DNA of 64,000 nucleotides from Runella rosea (GTDB lineage: Bacteria > Bacteroidota > Bacteroidia > Cytophagales > Spirosomataceae). A program made the translations under genes and the position numbers. Under the pieces are notes generated by a model that did no database searches, was not told the DNA's origin, and was given only the letters and a program-made list of their open reading frames with translations. Positions within the stretch are counted from its first letter, which is position 1; every line of letters begins with the position of its first letter. The stretch spans positions 3,286,001 to 3,350,000 of the forward strand of contig NZ_CP030850.1 of assembly GCF_003325355.1 (NCBI RefSeq). The letters are read 5' to 3'. Below, one piece after another: positions 8,880 through 19,800 of this stretch.

Positions 8880-10133
8880 ATGACCACCACGATTGTTCCC
8901 CAACTCCAAGCTACGCAACAAGCTGCGGCCCAAGTGCGCCGTTTGACGAGTGAGCAAAAAACGACTCTCCTGAATCGTTTGGCTGACATACTGATTGAGA
9001 ACCAAGCCCATATCATGGCTGAAAACCAAAAAGATATGGAGCGTATGCCAGACGGAGACCCGAAAAAAGACCGTTTATTTCTCAACGAAAAACGCATTCA
9101 GGGATTGGCCGACAGCCTACGCGACGTGGCGCAATTGCCCGACCCGTCGGGGCAGGTAGTATTTGAACGGGAAATTGAACAGGGACTCAAACTCAAAAAA
9201 ATAGCCGTGCCACTGGGCGTGGTCGGGGCTATTTTTGAATCGCGCCCCAACGTGACCGTAGACGTGGCGGCGCTGTGCTTGCGCTCGGGCAATGCGTGCG
9301 TGCTCAAGGGCGGCAAAGAAGCCGATTTCTCCAACCGTTGTTTGGTAGGATTGATTCATCAAGCATTACAAGAAAACGGTGTGGACACCAACGCGGTAAT
9401 GCTGCTCCCAACCGACCGCCAATTTGTGATGGAATTGCTCACGGCTACGCGCTATGTCGATATTATCATTCCTCGTGGGTCAGAGTCTTTGATTCAGTTT
9501 GTGCGTAAAAATTCCCTGATTCCAACCATCGAAACGGGCGCGGGGGTTTGTCATGGTTACGTAGAAGCCACAGCTGATTTAACCAAAGCCCGCGACATTG
9601 TAGTAAATGCGCGTGTATCACGTCCGTCGGTTTGTAATTCAATGGATTGCGTAATTGTGGACAAAGCCATTGCGGCCACTTTTTTGCCGATGCTCAAAGA
9701 CGATTTTATCAAATGGAACGTAGAAGTATTTGCCGACGACGAATCTTATCCTTTATTTGAGCAAATGCAGTATCCTATGCTCCAACACGCCCAACCGCAG
9801 GATTTTGGGCGGGAGTTTTTGGATTACAAAATGGCCGTAAAAATCGTAGATGGCCTTGACGAAGCCCTTTCGCACATTCAAAATTATTCATCGCGCCACT
9901 CTGAGGCCATTGTTTCCCAGAACCAATCTGCCATTGACCGCTTCCTCCACGAAGTCGATGCAGCGGCCGTGTATGCCAATGCATCGACACGCTTTACCGA
10001 CGGTGGAGTGTTTGGACTCGGTGCTGAAATCGGTATTTCGACCCAAAAACTTCACGCACGCGGGCCCTTTGCCCTCGAAAAGTTGGTGACTGAAAAATGG
10101 GTGGTCGTGGGCGATGGACAGGTAAGGTGGTAG
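8880..10133 (+). CDS. proA: Glutamate-5-semialdehyde dehydrogenase
   Basis: A 417-residue enzyme that reduces gamma-glutamyl phosphate to glutamate semialdehyde with NADPH in proline synthesis. The ATG at 8880 is preferred over a TTG 24 bp upstream. Family motifs are PLGVVGAIFESRPNV, the nucleotide-site ALCLRSGNACVLKGGKE, and the catalytic Cys in RPSVCNSMDC. The C-terminus (GGVFGLGAEIGISTQKLHARGP) is typical. It is a single gene here without proB; proC lies 11 kb away on the other strand. Confidence 0.96.
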   Translation: MTTTIVPQLQATQQAAAQVRRLTSEQKTTLLNRLADILIENQAHIMAENQKDMERMPDGDPKKDRLFLNEKRIQGLADSLRDVAQLPDPSGQVVFEREIEQGLKLKKIAVPLGVVGAIFESRPNVTVDVAALCLRSGNACVLKGGKEADFSNRCLVGLIHQALQENGVDTNAVMLLPTDRQFVMELLTATRYVDIIIPRGSESLIQFVRKNSLIPTIETGAGVCHGYVEATADLTKARDIVVNARVSRPSVCNSMDCVIVDKAIAATFLPMLKDDFIKWNVEVFADDESYPLFEQMQYPMLQHAQPQDFGREFLDYKMAVKIVDGLDEALSHIQNYSSRHSEAIVSQNQSAIDRFLHEVDAAAVYANASTRFTDGGVFGLGAEIGISTQKLHARGPFALEKLVTEKWVVVGDGQVRW

Positions 10134-10180
10134 AATAGCTTAGCTTTTTATATAACCAAACGTTAAACCCTTAAGCCCAC

Positions 10181-11452
10181 ATGAAACACCTATTCTTGGT
10201 GGTTTCTTTTTTTTGTATGTCTGAAACCATTTTTGCCCAAAACAACCTAGCACAGCGCCTTTTCGACGCGCACGAGATGTTCAAAGAAAAAAGCGTGATA
10301 GAACGTCGGGCGTTTAAACATCGTCATTTGGTTCCCCTCATCGATAAGGCCAAAGCCAACCCCAATTTCAGCGTTACGGAGGCAGGTAAATCGTTTGAGG
10401 GCCGTTCAATCTTTCAGTTAAAATACGGCAAAGGCGCACCTCCCGTTTTGCTGTGGTCGCAGATGCACGGCGACGAAGCCACCGCTACCATGGCATTGCT
10501 AGATATTTTCAATTTTCTGAACGCAAGCGGCGATGGCTTTGACGATTTGCGCAAAAAGCTTCAGGAAAAAAGTACGCTCTATTTCGTTCCGATGCTCAAT
10601 CCTGACGGCGTGGAGCGTTGGCAACGCCGCACCGCGCAGGAAATCGACATGAACCGCGACGCGTTACGGTTGCAGTGCCCCGAGTCAAAACTGCTCAAAC
10701 ATCTTCAGCAGACCCTCAAACCCGCCGTGGGTTTCAACCTCCACGACCAAAGCCCGCGCTACAGCGTGGGCGAGTCCAAAGAAGTAGCCGCGATTTCGTT
10801 TTTGGCAACGGCCTATAACGAAGAGCGGACCATCAACGCTGTTCGCGAGCGCGCCATGCAGTTGATTGTGGGCATGAACCGTGAATTGCAGAAGTTTGTC
10901 CCCAACCAAGTAGCGCGCTATTCGGATGAGTTTGAACCTCGGGCCTTTGGGGATAATATCGCCAAATGGGGTACCAGTTTGGTGTTGATTGAATCAGGCG
11001 GATACAAAAATGACCCAGAGAAGCAGTATCTGCGCAAAATGAATTTCGTCGCCATTTTGACCGCGCTAGAATCCATTGCCGATGGCACTTACGCCCGCGA
11101 AAATAGAAACGATTACGAGAAAATTCCGCAAAACGCGCGCAACCACTACGACCTCATCATCCGAAACGCCAAAACTGAACTAAACGGCCAAACGTATACC
11201 GTTGATGTGGCCGTAAACCGCAACGAGGTAAACAACGCCGACGCCACCGCGTTCAGTTACCGCAGCAGCATCGAAGATTTCGGTGATTTGTCAGTCTTCT
11301 ACGGCATTGATGAGCTCGACGCCCAAGGTGCCATGCTCGTCGACGCCAAAGGCAAGCCGCTTGTGTTAAGATTGGGAGACCGAGGCAATTTTGAGCTTCG
11401 TTCCGACAAGAAAAGCTGGAAAGTAGAAAGCGGATTTTTGAAAAGTTTGTAG
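10181..11452 (+). CDS. M14 family zinc carboxypeptidase-like protein, secreted
   Basis: A 423-residue protein with a signal peptide (residues 1-20, ending TIFAQ). The zinc-site HxxE-type motif is seen in SQMHGDEATATMALLD and the third ligand region in NLHDQSPRY; PMLNPDGVERWQRR and the DMNRD segment match M14 enzymes. The likely catalytic Glu is in LIESGGY. Carboxypeptidases of this family remove C-terminal residues or cleave cell-wall peptides. The last 110 residues form an extra domain without a recognised motif. Confidence 0.87.
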   Translation: MKHLFLVVSFFCMSETIFAQNNLAQRLFDAHEMFKEKSVIERRAFKHRHLVPLIDKAKANPNFSVTEAGKSFEGRSIFQLKYGKGAPPVLLWSQMHGDEATATMALLDIFNFLNASGDGFDDLRKKLQEKSTLYFVPMLNPDGVERWQRRTAQEIDMNRDALRLQCPESKLLKHLQQTLKPAVGFNLHDQSPRYSVGESKEVAAISFLATAYNEERTINAVRERAMQLIVGMNRELQKFVPNQVARYSDEFEPRAFGDNIAKWGTSLVLIESGGYKNDPEKQYLRKMNFVAILTALESIADGTYARENRNDYEKIPQNARNHYDLIIRNAKTELNGQTYTVDVAVNRNEVNNADATAFSYRSSIEDFGDLSVFYGIDELDAQGAMLVDAKGKPLVLRLGDRGNFELRSDKKSWKVESGFLKSL

Positions 11453-11536
11453 TTCCATTAAAATACAGAAACTTATGTGCGGTGGGTTGCTTAAATCCGC
11501 CGCATGTTGTTTATTCCTAAACCTTTTACCATAAAA

Positions 11537-11896
11537 ATGAAAATACTAAAACTCATCCTAACGTACCTATTCGGTGCCTTCATGATTTTTGGGGGCGTAA
11601 ATCACTTTCTGAAGCCCGAAATGTACCTTCCTTTTATTCCGAGTTTTTTACCGGGCGCGGCCATCAACTATCTATCAGGAATAGTCGAAATCATCGTGGG
11701 TATCGGCGTTTTTATTCCTGCCTTTCGCTCGCAGTCTACCCTCGGCATTCTGGTGTTGATGTTACTGTTTCTGCCTTTGCACATCGTTGATGTATTCAAA
11801 GAAAATCCCGCCATCGGCAGTCATCAAATAGCGCTAATCCGTTTACCCCTGCAATTTGTATTGATATTATGGGCTTGGTTCATTCATAAAAAATAA
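11537..11896 (+). CDS. DoxX-like membrane protein
   Basis: A 119-residue protein with four transmembrane segments (about 5-22, 44-62, 70-88 and 98-117) and the DoxX-like signature FGGVNHFLKPEMYLPFIP. The ATG at 11537 is preferred to one at 11504 because it leaves the first helix at the N-terminus (MKILKLILTYLFGAF). The family is widespread; a biochemical role is not established. It ends 16 bp before the following phosphoesterase, which suggests cotranscription. Confidence 0.85.
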   Translation: MKILKLILTYLFGAFMIFGGVNHFLKPEMYLPFIPSFLPGAAINYLSGIVEIIVGIGVFIPAFRSQSTLGILVLMLLFLPLHIVDVFKENPAIGSHQIALIRLPLQFVLILWAWFIHKK

Positions 11897-11912
11897 TCGG
11901 ACGACATTGACC

Positions 11913-12896
11913 ATGAAAAGACGAACGTTACTTTCATCTCTCGCCTTGGCACCTTTAGCCATTCATGCTAAAAATACCCCCCAACCAACGCTTTCAGAAC
12001 GAGGCACTTTTGCCATTGATTCCAACCGAGTGCGTTTCTTCCACGCCGCCATTCGCGAGCGTTTTAGTATTCTGTTTGTGGCCGACACGCACCTGTTCAT
12101 TGATGATGCGCGCGGTGAACCTTACCGACAATACAGCGCCCGCATGGCCAAAGCCTATAACCAAACGAAGCATTTCCAGACGGGTGAGCCGACAAATCCC
12201 GAAAAATGCTTTCAAGAAACGCTGGCCATTGCCCAGAAAGAAAAGGTTTCGTTGGTGGCACTCATCGGCGACATCATGAGTTTTCCTTCCGAAGCCGCCG
12301 TTGATTGGGTAAGTCAACAATTAAAAACGGCCAATCTACCCTACGTCTATACCGCAGGGAACCACGATTGGCACTACGAAGGAATGTCGGGCTCGGCAAG
12401 GGAGCTGCGCGATACATGGACAAAAAAGCGCCTTTTTCCGCTCTATCAGGACGAAAATCCGCTGATGACGGTACGCGAAGTTAACGGCGTGCGTTTTGTC
12501 GTTATCGACAATTCTATTTATGAAATTTTGCCCGAGCAGTTGGCGTTTTTCCGTAAAGAAGTTGCCACGGGAAAACCCTTGGTTTTGATGGTTCATATTC
12601 CCTTGTACGCGCCCGAAAGAGGCATGGGATTTGGGTGCGGGCATCCCGAATGGAGTGCTAAAACAGACCGAAATTATGAGTTAGAGCGCCGTCAGCGGTG
12701 GCCAGAAGCTGGACACACCGAAGTAACCATGACTTTTCACAAAGAAGTAATGAAAGCGCCCAACCTGCTGGGAGTCTTTGCGGGACACACCCACAACCAA
12801 TCACTAGATGTAGTCAACGGTTTACCCCAAATCGTCACCAATCCCAATGCGACGGGGGCTTACTTAAAGATAGAATTTGTGCCCCAATCTAGATAG
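11913..12896 (+). CDS. Calcineurin-like metallophosphoesterase, exported
   Basis: A 327-residue enzyme. Start at ATG 11913 gives a signal with a KRRTLL twin-basic motif (MKRRTLLSSLALAPLAIHA), compatible with Sec or Tat export. Metallophosphoesterase motifs appear in order: VADTHLF (metal Asp and His), IGDIMSF, GNHDWHY, MVHIPLY and AGHTHN. The substrate is unknown. A second enzyme of the same fold with its own RR signal lies at 26537-27427, but the sequences differ too much for a recent duplication. Confidence 0.87.
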   Translation: MKRRTLLSSLALAPLAIHAKNTPQPTLSERGTFAIDSNRVRFFHAAIRERFSILFVADTHLFIDDARGEPYRQYSARMAKAYNQTKHFQTGEPTNPEKCFQETLAIAQKEKVSLVALIGDIMSFPSEAAVDWVSQQLKTANLPYVYTAGNHDWHYEGMSGSARELRDTWTKKRLFPLYQDENPLMTVREVNGVRFVVIDNSIYEILPEQLAFFRKEVATGKPLVLMVHIPLYAPERGMGFGCGHPEWSAKTDRNYELERRQRWPEAGHTEVTMTFHKEVMKAPNLLGVFAGHTHNQSLDVVNGLPQIVTNPNATGAYLKIEFVPQSR

Positions 12897-13058
12897 CTGC
12901 AATAGGGTGTAGATTTGACGATGGAATTGGGGCGTCCGCTTCCATTGTTTACTGTGGGTGAGCACTCCGATTTTGTCCGTTGCTTTTGCAACAACTACTA
13001 TACATTGCAATTCGTAAAAGGGATTTATATAGCTTTGTCCAAAATTTCAGGAAGCGTA

Positions 13059-13943
13059 ATGCATATTTTTCATTCCATCGCCGACCTACGCTCTTACTTG
13101 CGTTTACAACGCCAACAAGGAAAGACCGTCGGATTTGTACCCACCATGGGGGCATTGCACGAAGGACATTTGTCGCTCATCGAAGCCTCCAAAGCGCAAA
13201 ATGACCTTAGCGTTTGCAGTATTTTTGTCAATCCCATTCAATTCAATAATCCCGACGACCTCGCCCGTTATCCCCGCACCCTCGAAGCCGACTGTGCGAT
13301 GCTCGCTCCCGCAGGCTGTGATGCGGTCTTTGCACCGTCGGCCGAAGAAATGTACGGAAAGGCCAATGCGTCCAACGGTTTAGAACCGTCAAACGCCTAT
13401 AATAAACCCATATTAAAATTCGATTTTGGCCCATTAGAGCATGTAATGGAAGGGCAATTTCGGCCTGGGCATTTCAACGGAGTCGGAATTGTGGTGTCTA
13501 AGTTGTTCAACATCGTTCAACCCGACCGGACCTACTTTGGCCAAAAAGACTTGCAGCAAGTGGCTGTGGTCCGCCGGATGATGATTGATTTGGGTTTTCA
13601 GATTGAACTTCACTCCTGCCCCACCCTACGCGAATCCGACGGACTGGCGATGTCGTCCCGCAATCGAAACCTCATGGCGGAAGAGCGCGCCATTGCCCCG
13701 CATATTTTCAAGGGATTAACCTTAGCCAAAACGTTGTTGCTTTCGGGCCATACCCCCGCTGAAGTAAAGCGAGAAATCGCCGCGCATTTTGAGCAGCAAC
13801 CTTCGTTTCGGTTGGAGTATTTTGAGATTGTTGATGCCCATTCGCTTCAAACCATCGAGGCAATGGCCGACGCTGGACAAACGGCGCTTTGCATTGCCGC
13901 CCATTTGGGAAAAGTGCGTCTGATTGATAATGTGGTTTTTTAA
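13059..13943 (+). CDS. panC: Pantoate--beta-alanine ligase
   Basis: A 294-residue ligase that joins pantoate and beta-alanine with ATP in pantothenate (CoA precursor) synthesis. The ATG at 13059 is chosen because family homology starts there (MHIFHSIADLRSYL); 48 extra upstream codons are not family-like. Landmarks: FVPTMGALHEGHLSLI (HxGH nucleotide site), FGQKDLQQVAVVRRM and the SSRNRNL loop. panD follows 148 bp later, giving two consecutive steps of the pathway. Confidence 0.97.
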   Translation: MHIFHSIADLRSYLRLQRQQGKTVGFVPTMGALHEGHLSLIEASKAQNDLSVCSIFVNPIQFNNPDDLARYPRTLEADCAMLAPAGCDAVFAPSAEEMYGKANASNGLEPSNAYNKPILKFDFGPLEHVMEGQFRPGHFNGVGIVVSKLFNIVQPDRTYFGQKDLQQVAVVRRMMIDLGFQIELHSCPTLRESDGLAMSSRNRNLMAEERAIAPHIFKGLTLAKTLLLSGHTPAEVKREIAAHFEQQPSFRLEYFEIVDAHSLQTIEAMADAGQTALCIAAHLGKVRLIDNVVF

Positions 13944-14091
13944 CGTGAACTTTGCCCATTGATTAGCCGTTTTTCAGGTGATTAACCACATAGACATTTA
14001 GCTTATCACTCATTTTCAGCAAGCGAGCCGAGACATTGTTTTACAAACATTTTCTCAACGGTTTTACCACTGATTAATAACTTTTCTCAAG

Positions 14092-14445
14092 ATGTTTGTC
14101 ACATTATTCAAATCAAAAATCCACCGCGTTAAGGTCACTCAGGCAGAATTAAACTACGTTGGGAGCATTACGATTGATGAAGACCTGATGGATGCCGCAG
14201 GTATTCTGGAAAATGAACAAGTACACGTAGTCAACAATAACAATGGCGAACGGCTCATTACGTATGTCATTAAGGGTGAGCGCGGTACGGGCATTATTTG
14301 CCTCAACGGCGCGGCTGCCCGCAAAGCGCAGGTAGGTGATGTAGTCATTATTATTTCGTACGGCATGATGACTCAGGAAGAAGCAAAAACGTTTAAACCC
14401 AAAGTCGTTTTCCCTGACGAAAACAATAAAATAGTTGGCAGTTAG
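14092..14445 (+). CDS. panD: Aspartate 1-decarboxylase
   Basis: A 117-residue pyruvoyl enzyme that makes beta-alanine from aspartate, supplying PanC. It self-cleaves between Gly and Ser in the motif YVGSITID (residues 22-29), giving the pyruvoyl group at the Ser. [22 protein letters not shown] and DVVIIISY are further family motifs. The stop is 10 bp before the next start, so the flippase-like gene is probably in the same transcript. Confidence 0.97.
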   Translation: MFVTLFKSKIHRVKVTQAELNYVGSITIDEDLMDAAGILENEQVHVVNNNNGERLITYVIKGERGTGIICLNGAAARKAQVGDVVIIISYGMMTQEEAKTFKPKVVFPDENNKIVGS

Positions 14446-14455
14446 CCATTTACCC

Positions 14456-15499
14456 ATGAAAAATATCCTTAAATATTGTCTTTCGCTGGCCATTGCGGGT
14501 GGCTTGATGTGGTACGTTTTTAAAGACATGGATTTGGCTGCTATGTGGGCTAAATTCGAAAATGCCAACCATTGGTGGCTTATTCTGGTGACGCTCTTTA
14601 CCATTATTGCCGCCTGGAGCCGGGCCTATCGTTGGAATATGCTACTTGAGCCCCTGGGTTTTAAACCCTCTTCATTTGACTCCACCGTGGCGGTATTTAC
14701 GGGCTATTTTGCCAACCAACTCATTCCCCGGGCGGGAGAGGTGACGCGGTGCGGCACGCTCAATCGGCTAGAACGGGTGCCCGTCAATGTCAGCTTTGGG
14801 ACGGTAGTAGCCGAGCGGGTGTTTGATGTCATTAGCCTTCTAGCCCTCATTGGCTTGGCTTTTATACTGGAATTCAACCGGTTGAGTGACTTTTTTATGA
14901 GTCTTTTTGGTGAAAAATTGGGGATGGGTTCGAGCAACGGCTCTGGGCGAATAGTCCTTTTGGGCAGCGTGGCAGTACTGGGAATAGGCATTGCGGTAGC
15001 GGCTTGGTGGTTTTATCGTAACAACGCCGAACGGCTGCGTCAGAATTCTCTTTTTGCTAAAATCGAAGGATTTGTGCTGGGATTGGTGGAAGGACTCTTG
15101 AGCGTTCGTAAACTTCGGAATCCGTGGGCGTTTGTTTTTCACACGGTTTTGATTTGGACAATGTACCTGCTCAGTTCCTACGTGTGCTTTTTTGTACTCC
15201 CCGAGTCGTCCCATCTTACCCTTCTGGCGGGATTGACCGTTCTGATTATGAGCGGCTTGGGAATGTCGGCACCTGTTCAGGGTGGCATTGGGCCGTACCA
15301 TATTCTGGTCAGTAGCGCGCTCGTGCTGTACGGATTATCCAAAGAAAATGGGCTGGCATTGGCCACGTACATCCACGGCACCCAAATGATTCTGATGTTG
15401 TTGTTAGGCGGTATTGCGTTTATTATCACCCTGGTCAAAAGCCCCAAAGCCGAAAGTCAAACTTCACTTTCACATTCTATTTCAAACAAAAATGTCTAA
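14456..15499 (+). CDS. Flippase-like domain membrane protein (LPG synthase TM family)
   Basis: A 347-residue polytopic protein with about 8 hydrophobic segments and the lysylphosphatidylglycerol-synthase transmembrane signature: [24 protein letters not shown] near residues 85-110 and the late [19 protein letters not shown]. These domains move lipids or glycolipids across the membrane; there is no aminoacyl-transferase domain here. ATG 14456 is preferred to one at 14435, which would overlap panD. The stop overlaps the next start by 8 bp, implying coupling to the heptose-type nucleotidyltransferase. Confidence 0.84.
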   Translation: MKNILKYCLSLAIAGGLMWYVFKDMDLAAMWAKFENANHWWLILVTLFTIIAAWSRAYRWNMLLEPLGFKPSSFDSTVAVFTGYFANQLIPRAGEVTRCGTLNRLERVPVNVSFGTVVAERVFDVISLLALIGLAFILEFNRLSDFFMSLFGEKLGMGSSNGSGRIVLLGSVAVLGIGIAVAAWWFYRNNAERLRQNSLFAKIEGFVLGLVEGLLSVRKLRNPWAFVFHTVLIWTMYLLSSYVCFFVLPESSHLTLLAGLTVLIMSGLGMSAPVQGGIGPYHILVSSALVLYGLSKENGLALATYIHGTQMILMLLLGGIAFIITLVKSPKAESQTSLSHSISNKNV

Positions 15500-15977
15500 T
15501 ACTGCCGACAAAATTATGTCATGGGAAGCCGGCGCCGCAGCCGCTCGCGCATGGCAAGCAGAAGGTAAAAAAATTGTTTTCACCAATGGTTGCTTTGATA
15601 TTGTCCACTTAGGGCATATCGACTATTTAGAAAAAGCCCGCAACCTCGGCCACAAAATGGTGCTGGGCCTAAACACCGACGCCTCGGTCAGCAAACTGAA
15701 AGGGCCGCTGCGCCCCGTGGTCAACGAGTACGCCAGAGCGCGTTTGATGGCCGCGTTGGAATTTGTGGATGCTGTCATTTTGTTCGGTGAACCCACTCCT
15801 TTGGAGTTAATTCAGACAATTTGTCCTGATATTTTGGTAAAAGGAGATGATTATACCCCCCAAAATATCGTTGGCGCGGATTTTGTCGTTGAAAGAGGAG
15901 GAGAAGTGTTGACCGTTCCGTTGGTTCAAGGTTATTCTACTTCTTTACTTATTGAGAAGATAAAAAAAGGCTATTAA
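15492..15977 (+). CDS. rfaE2: Heptose-1-phosphate adenylyltransferase-type nucleotidyltransferase
   Basis: A 161-residue protein with the HldE C-terminal (RfaE domain II) layout. It carries [21 protein letters not shown] with the HxGH nucleotidyl-transfer motif, and [18 protein letters not shown]. In LPS core synthesis this domain attaches AMP to heptose-1-phosphate, giving ADP-heptose. No kinase domain is fused, so the kinase must be encoded elsewhere. ATG 15492 overlaps the upstream gene by 8 bp and is the family start; an earlier ATG would place 26 residues inside the upstream gene. Confidence 0.9.
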   Translation: MSNTADKIMSWEAGAAAARAWQAEGKKIVFTNGCFDIVHLGHIDYLEKARNLGHKMVLGLNTDASVSKLKGPLRPVVNEYARARLMAALEFVDAVILFGEPTPLELIQTICPDILVKGDDYTPQNIVGADFVVERGGEVLTVPLVQGYSTSLLIEKIKKGY

Positions 15978-16073
15978 CCCTGATTTTAAGTAGATTTTGA
16001 CGATTTTATGTTCTTGTTGATAGATACAAAAATCCATTAATCAACCTAAAATCAATAAATCTAAGACACAAAA

Positions 16074-16784
16074 ATGGGAGGTTTAATTCTTATTGGTATC
16101 GTATTCATGGTCATTGGGATGTTTGTCCAGTGGCGTCTGAAAAGCAAATTTACGGAGTACTCGCAGGTGGGATTGATGAACGGTATGAGCGGGGCCGAAA
16201 TCGCCGACCGTATGCTGCGCGACAACGGAATCTACGATGTGCGCATTACCCAAGTAGAAGGAATGCTTACCGACCACTACAACCCGGTTGACAAAACTGT
16301 CAACCTGAGTGCCGATGTGTATCATGGACGCAACGTTTCGGCGGCGGCCGTGGCGGCGCACGAATGCGGCCACGCAGTACAGCATAAAGTGGCCTACGCG
16401 CCGCTGAAAATGCGCTCGGCGTTGGTTCCGGTGGTACAAGTATGCAGCAATATCCTCAACATGTTCAATATGGCGATGCTGTTTATCGGCGGGTTTATAT
16501 TCTACAACCAAGGAATCGTGAGTACTACCCTTTTGACCGTTTTGGTCGTGGCCAACTTGGGTGTAACGCTCTTTGCTTTGATTACCCTTCCCGTAGAATT
16601 TGACGCCAGCCGTCGGGCATTGGCATGGGTAGAGCAGCGCGGCATCGTAAACCGCAACGAACACGTCATGGCCAAAGACGCACTGTGGTGGGCTGCCATG
16701 ACCTACGTAGTAGCGGCATTGGGCGCATTGGCCAACCTGATGTATTACGCCAGTATGTTGCTCGGAAGAAGAAGCGACGACTAA
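16074..16784 (+). CDS. YugP-type membrane zinc metallopeptidase
   Basis: A 236-residue protein with an N-terminal membrane helix (about 3-22) and three further hydrophobic segments between 125 and 230. The zinc site is HECGHAVQH (about residues 95-103), followed by a Glu in LPVEFDASRRAL that can act as third ligand. This matches the neutral zinc metallopeptidase family (Zn_peptidase_2). Its substrate is unknown. A terminator shared with the convergent neighbour follows 22 bp after the stop. Confidence 0.88.
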   Translation: MGGLILIGIVFMVIGMFVQWRLKSKFTEYSQVGLMNGMSGAEIADRMLRDNGIYDVRITQVEGMLTDHYNPVDKTVNLSADVYHGRNVSAAAVAAHECGHAVQHKVAYAPLKMRSALVPVVQVCSNILNMFNMAMLFIGGFIFYNQGIVSTTLLTVLVVANLGVTLFALITLPVEFDASRRALAWVEQRGIVNRNEHVMAKDALWWAAMTYVVAALGALANLMYYASMLLGRRSDD

Positions 16785-16805
16785 TTGATTAAAGAATAAA
16801 AAAAA

Positions 16806-16831
16806 AGCGGCTTTGGAGCCGCTTTTTTTTT
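16806..16831. terminator. Bidirectional rho-independent terminator
   Basis: AGCGGCT (16806-16812), loop TTGG, AGCCGCT (16817-16823), with an A-run before and a T-run after. It works for the YugP-type gene on the plus strand and, through the A-run, for the convergent T9SS cargo gene on the minus strand, whose stop codon touches it at 16830. Confidence 0.9.
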
Positions 16832-19800
16832 ATTCTATGACCTGTATCCAGCCTTTGCACTGGACCGTAGGCGTTACTTTTAATTGGTAAAAGTACGTGC
16901 CGTTCAAAACCCCTTTACCCCAATCATCGGGATAATTAGAATTGCTATACACTTGCTTTCCCCACCGGTTAAATACTTCAAGTTGGGCGTTGGGAATTCC
17001 AATGATGAACGTATCGTTTTTGCCGTCACCGTTGGGGGTGATGACATTAGGAATCTTATCTAAATTTAATACCGAAACCGTCTGTGTCACGGAGGTGGCA
17101 CAACCATAGGCCGAAAAAGCGCTGAGCGTCACCTGATAGGTGCCGTTTTGGGTATAAGTGGCAATTGCAGGGGTAGCGTTGGTGCTGCGTGTCCCATTTC
17201 CCAAATCCCACTCAAATTTTGCATTACCCGACGTTCTGTTAAAATACTGCAGCGTAGTGGGTTGCCCACAGGCGTAAACAGGCTCTATTTCGAAACGCAC
17301 ATTTTGCGGCCCTTGCTCTACATTGACGGTGACGGTTCGAACGGGGGTGCATCCGTCGGGGTACGTGCCCGTCACGGTGTAGGTAGTCGTTTGGGTAGGT
17401 TTCGCCACTGGGTTACGAATGGTAACATCCGATAAACTCGGCGAAGGAAGCCACGTAAATTTGGTTGCTCCTCCCTGCGCAAGGAGTTGTACACTCTGTC
17501 CTGCACAGATAATCGTATCGGGCACGACCTTAAAATCATTTTTAGCATCTTCAATCCTAACCGTTATACTTTTTTGGGGCAAACAACCATCGGCGTAAAC
17601 CCCCGTTACGGTGTACGTAGTCGTTTGGGCAGGTTTGGCAATGATGCGTGTTCCGACAGAATCACTCAAGGTCAATGCTGGACTCCAACGATAACGAGTG
17701 GCACTGCCCAATGCCGTCAGAACTGCACTTTGACCCACGCAAATCGTGGTATCTTTTAAAGCCTGAAAATCAGGTTTGTTATTATTTACTGTAACCGTCA
17801 CGTTGCGTTTGACAGTGCAATTAGAATCGGTAACGGTACAGATAAATTGCGTAGTAGCGTTGACTTTTGCGATGGGGTTGGCAATATTGGGATTACTTAA
17901 ACCCGCCGCTGGGCTCCATGAATACTTGATGCCTCCTTGTGCAAAAAGCGGCACGCCCACATTTGCGCAAACAGTGGTATCGCCACTCGCTTTTGCTTTT
18001 GAAACGCCCACTTTGATAATCTTGGTCACCACATCTTGCCCCCGACACACCAACGGATTGAATATGCGTAACGTGACACGGTATTCGCCGGGTTGATTAA
18101 AGGTATAGGTTGCTTTAACGGGGTCACGCGAGATGTTGTTACCCTGCACGTCCCAATTGTAGGTTCTCCCACCCACGCTGGTATTGATAAAATCAAGCGT
18201 CAGCGGAGCGCATCCAGACACAACACCTTTGGTTGACCCTTCGTAGGTATCAAAATCGGCCTTCATGCGGTCAATGTCAAACTTAAAAGCCGCGTTGTTA
18301 CAGTCAAGGCTATTCCGATTGACGGACCAAACATTGGGAGTCGAAGGGAAATTTGCTCGCCGACAAACGCAGGTAGCGTGGTAAATAACGCCATTTTTGG
18401 CAAAACGACTCGTTCCGCCATCTACGTGGTCGCCGTCGTCGCTGGTGACCGTACTCCCGATAAACGTTCCGTACAACAATGATTTGGCTCCTTTTTCGAG
18501 AATAGCAAGGTAAAAATTACTACCTGTGGTGGTACGCATAAACGCATCTTCGGTAGTAGGCAGCCCGATGGTACTGCTTGACAAAATATAACCGTTTCGG
18601 CTGTTCACAACACCTCCCCAGCCCGACAAGTAAATATTGCCACATTCATTGACCAAAAAAGCCGTAGGGGCAATATCTGGCGCTGCACGATTGGAACCGA
18701 TAGTAGTGGAAAATACAGTTGTGGAAAGATTTTTATCAAGTGCATGGACAAATTGGCCTGCGTTTGCCACATTATAAGTACCCGCCGTAGCAGGATATTT
18801 GCCGTTTGTAATTCCAAAAACGTGGGCATTTTCTTCGGCATCTACATCCACTAAATAGCCAACATCTGAACTATCGGTACCCAAATAAGTAATTTGGGCC
18901 AATTGATCATTGGCGAATTTAGCTAGAAAACCATCTTCCAACCCTGAAAGGGCTTTTTTAAAAGCGCCTGTTTTTACGGGCAAATTAGAACTTCGGGTTA
19001 CACCCGTTACGTAGACCGCCCCCGAAGGTGCCCACTTGATGCCGTAGGCCGCGTCGGGTGAGGTTCCGCCCAAATACGTACTCATGAGCATCGTTTTCAG
19101 GTCTGAGCTCAATTTGAATACGACCGCATCCTGACGGCCACCATACTGATTGCCGGGCGCGTTCACCAATGGAAAATTAGAGGAATTGGTCGAAGTAGCT
19201 ACGTAAACGTTGTCTTTGTCATCGACCACCACTTCTCCCCGAAATTCATCTCCGTAATTGGCCAACGCAAAATCAGGCGTGCGGCTGTATCCATCGCTCC
19301 CGTTTCCGCCCACGTAGGTGCTGCCCGTCAGCACACTCCCCGTAGAATTTAATTTCAGGACGAAAATATCCATGCCGTTGTTGAACTCAAATCCACCGAG
19401 GGGCATCACGGGGGTTCCGCCCCCAAAACGGGTTTGAAAAGCTCCTGAAGTAAGCGGAAAATTGAGGGATGATGTCGTTCCAAAAATCACTAATTCATCT
19501 TTGTTGTTCACAATCATGCTGTGCGGCACATCACAATCAGAACCACCAATGTACGTGCCATACAATAAACGCGTACCATCGGGACTGAATTTAAGCAGTC
19601 CAATGTCTACTTGATTTCCAGGCCCACCTATTTGTCGTTGAAACGCCCCCGCCGTAGTGGGAAAAATCCCCATTGAGTGCGTCGTGCCCACCGAGTACAG
19701 GTTTCCCTGTGCATCGTAGGTAGCGGCGTGGCCGAAATTATTGGCGTAAGAGCCCGAAAACGTCGAAAAAACCAGTTCTGGGTCAATGGTCAACGGGGCC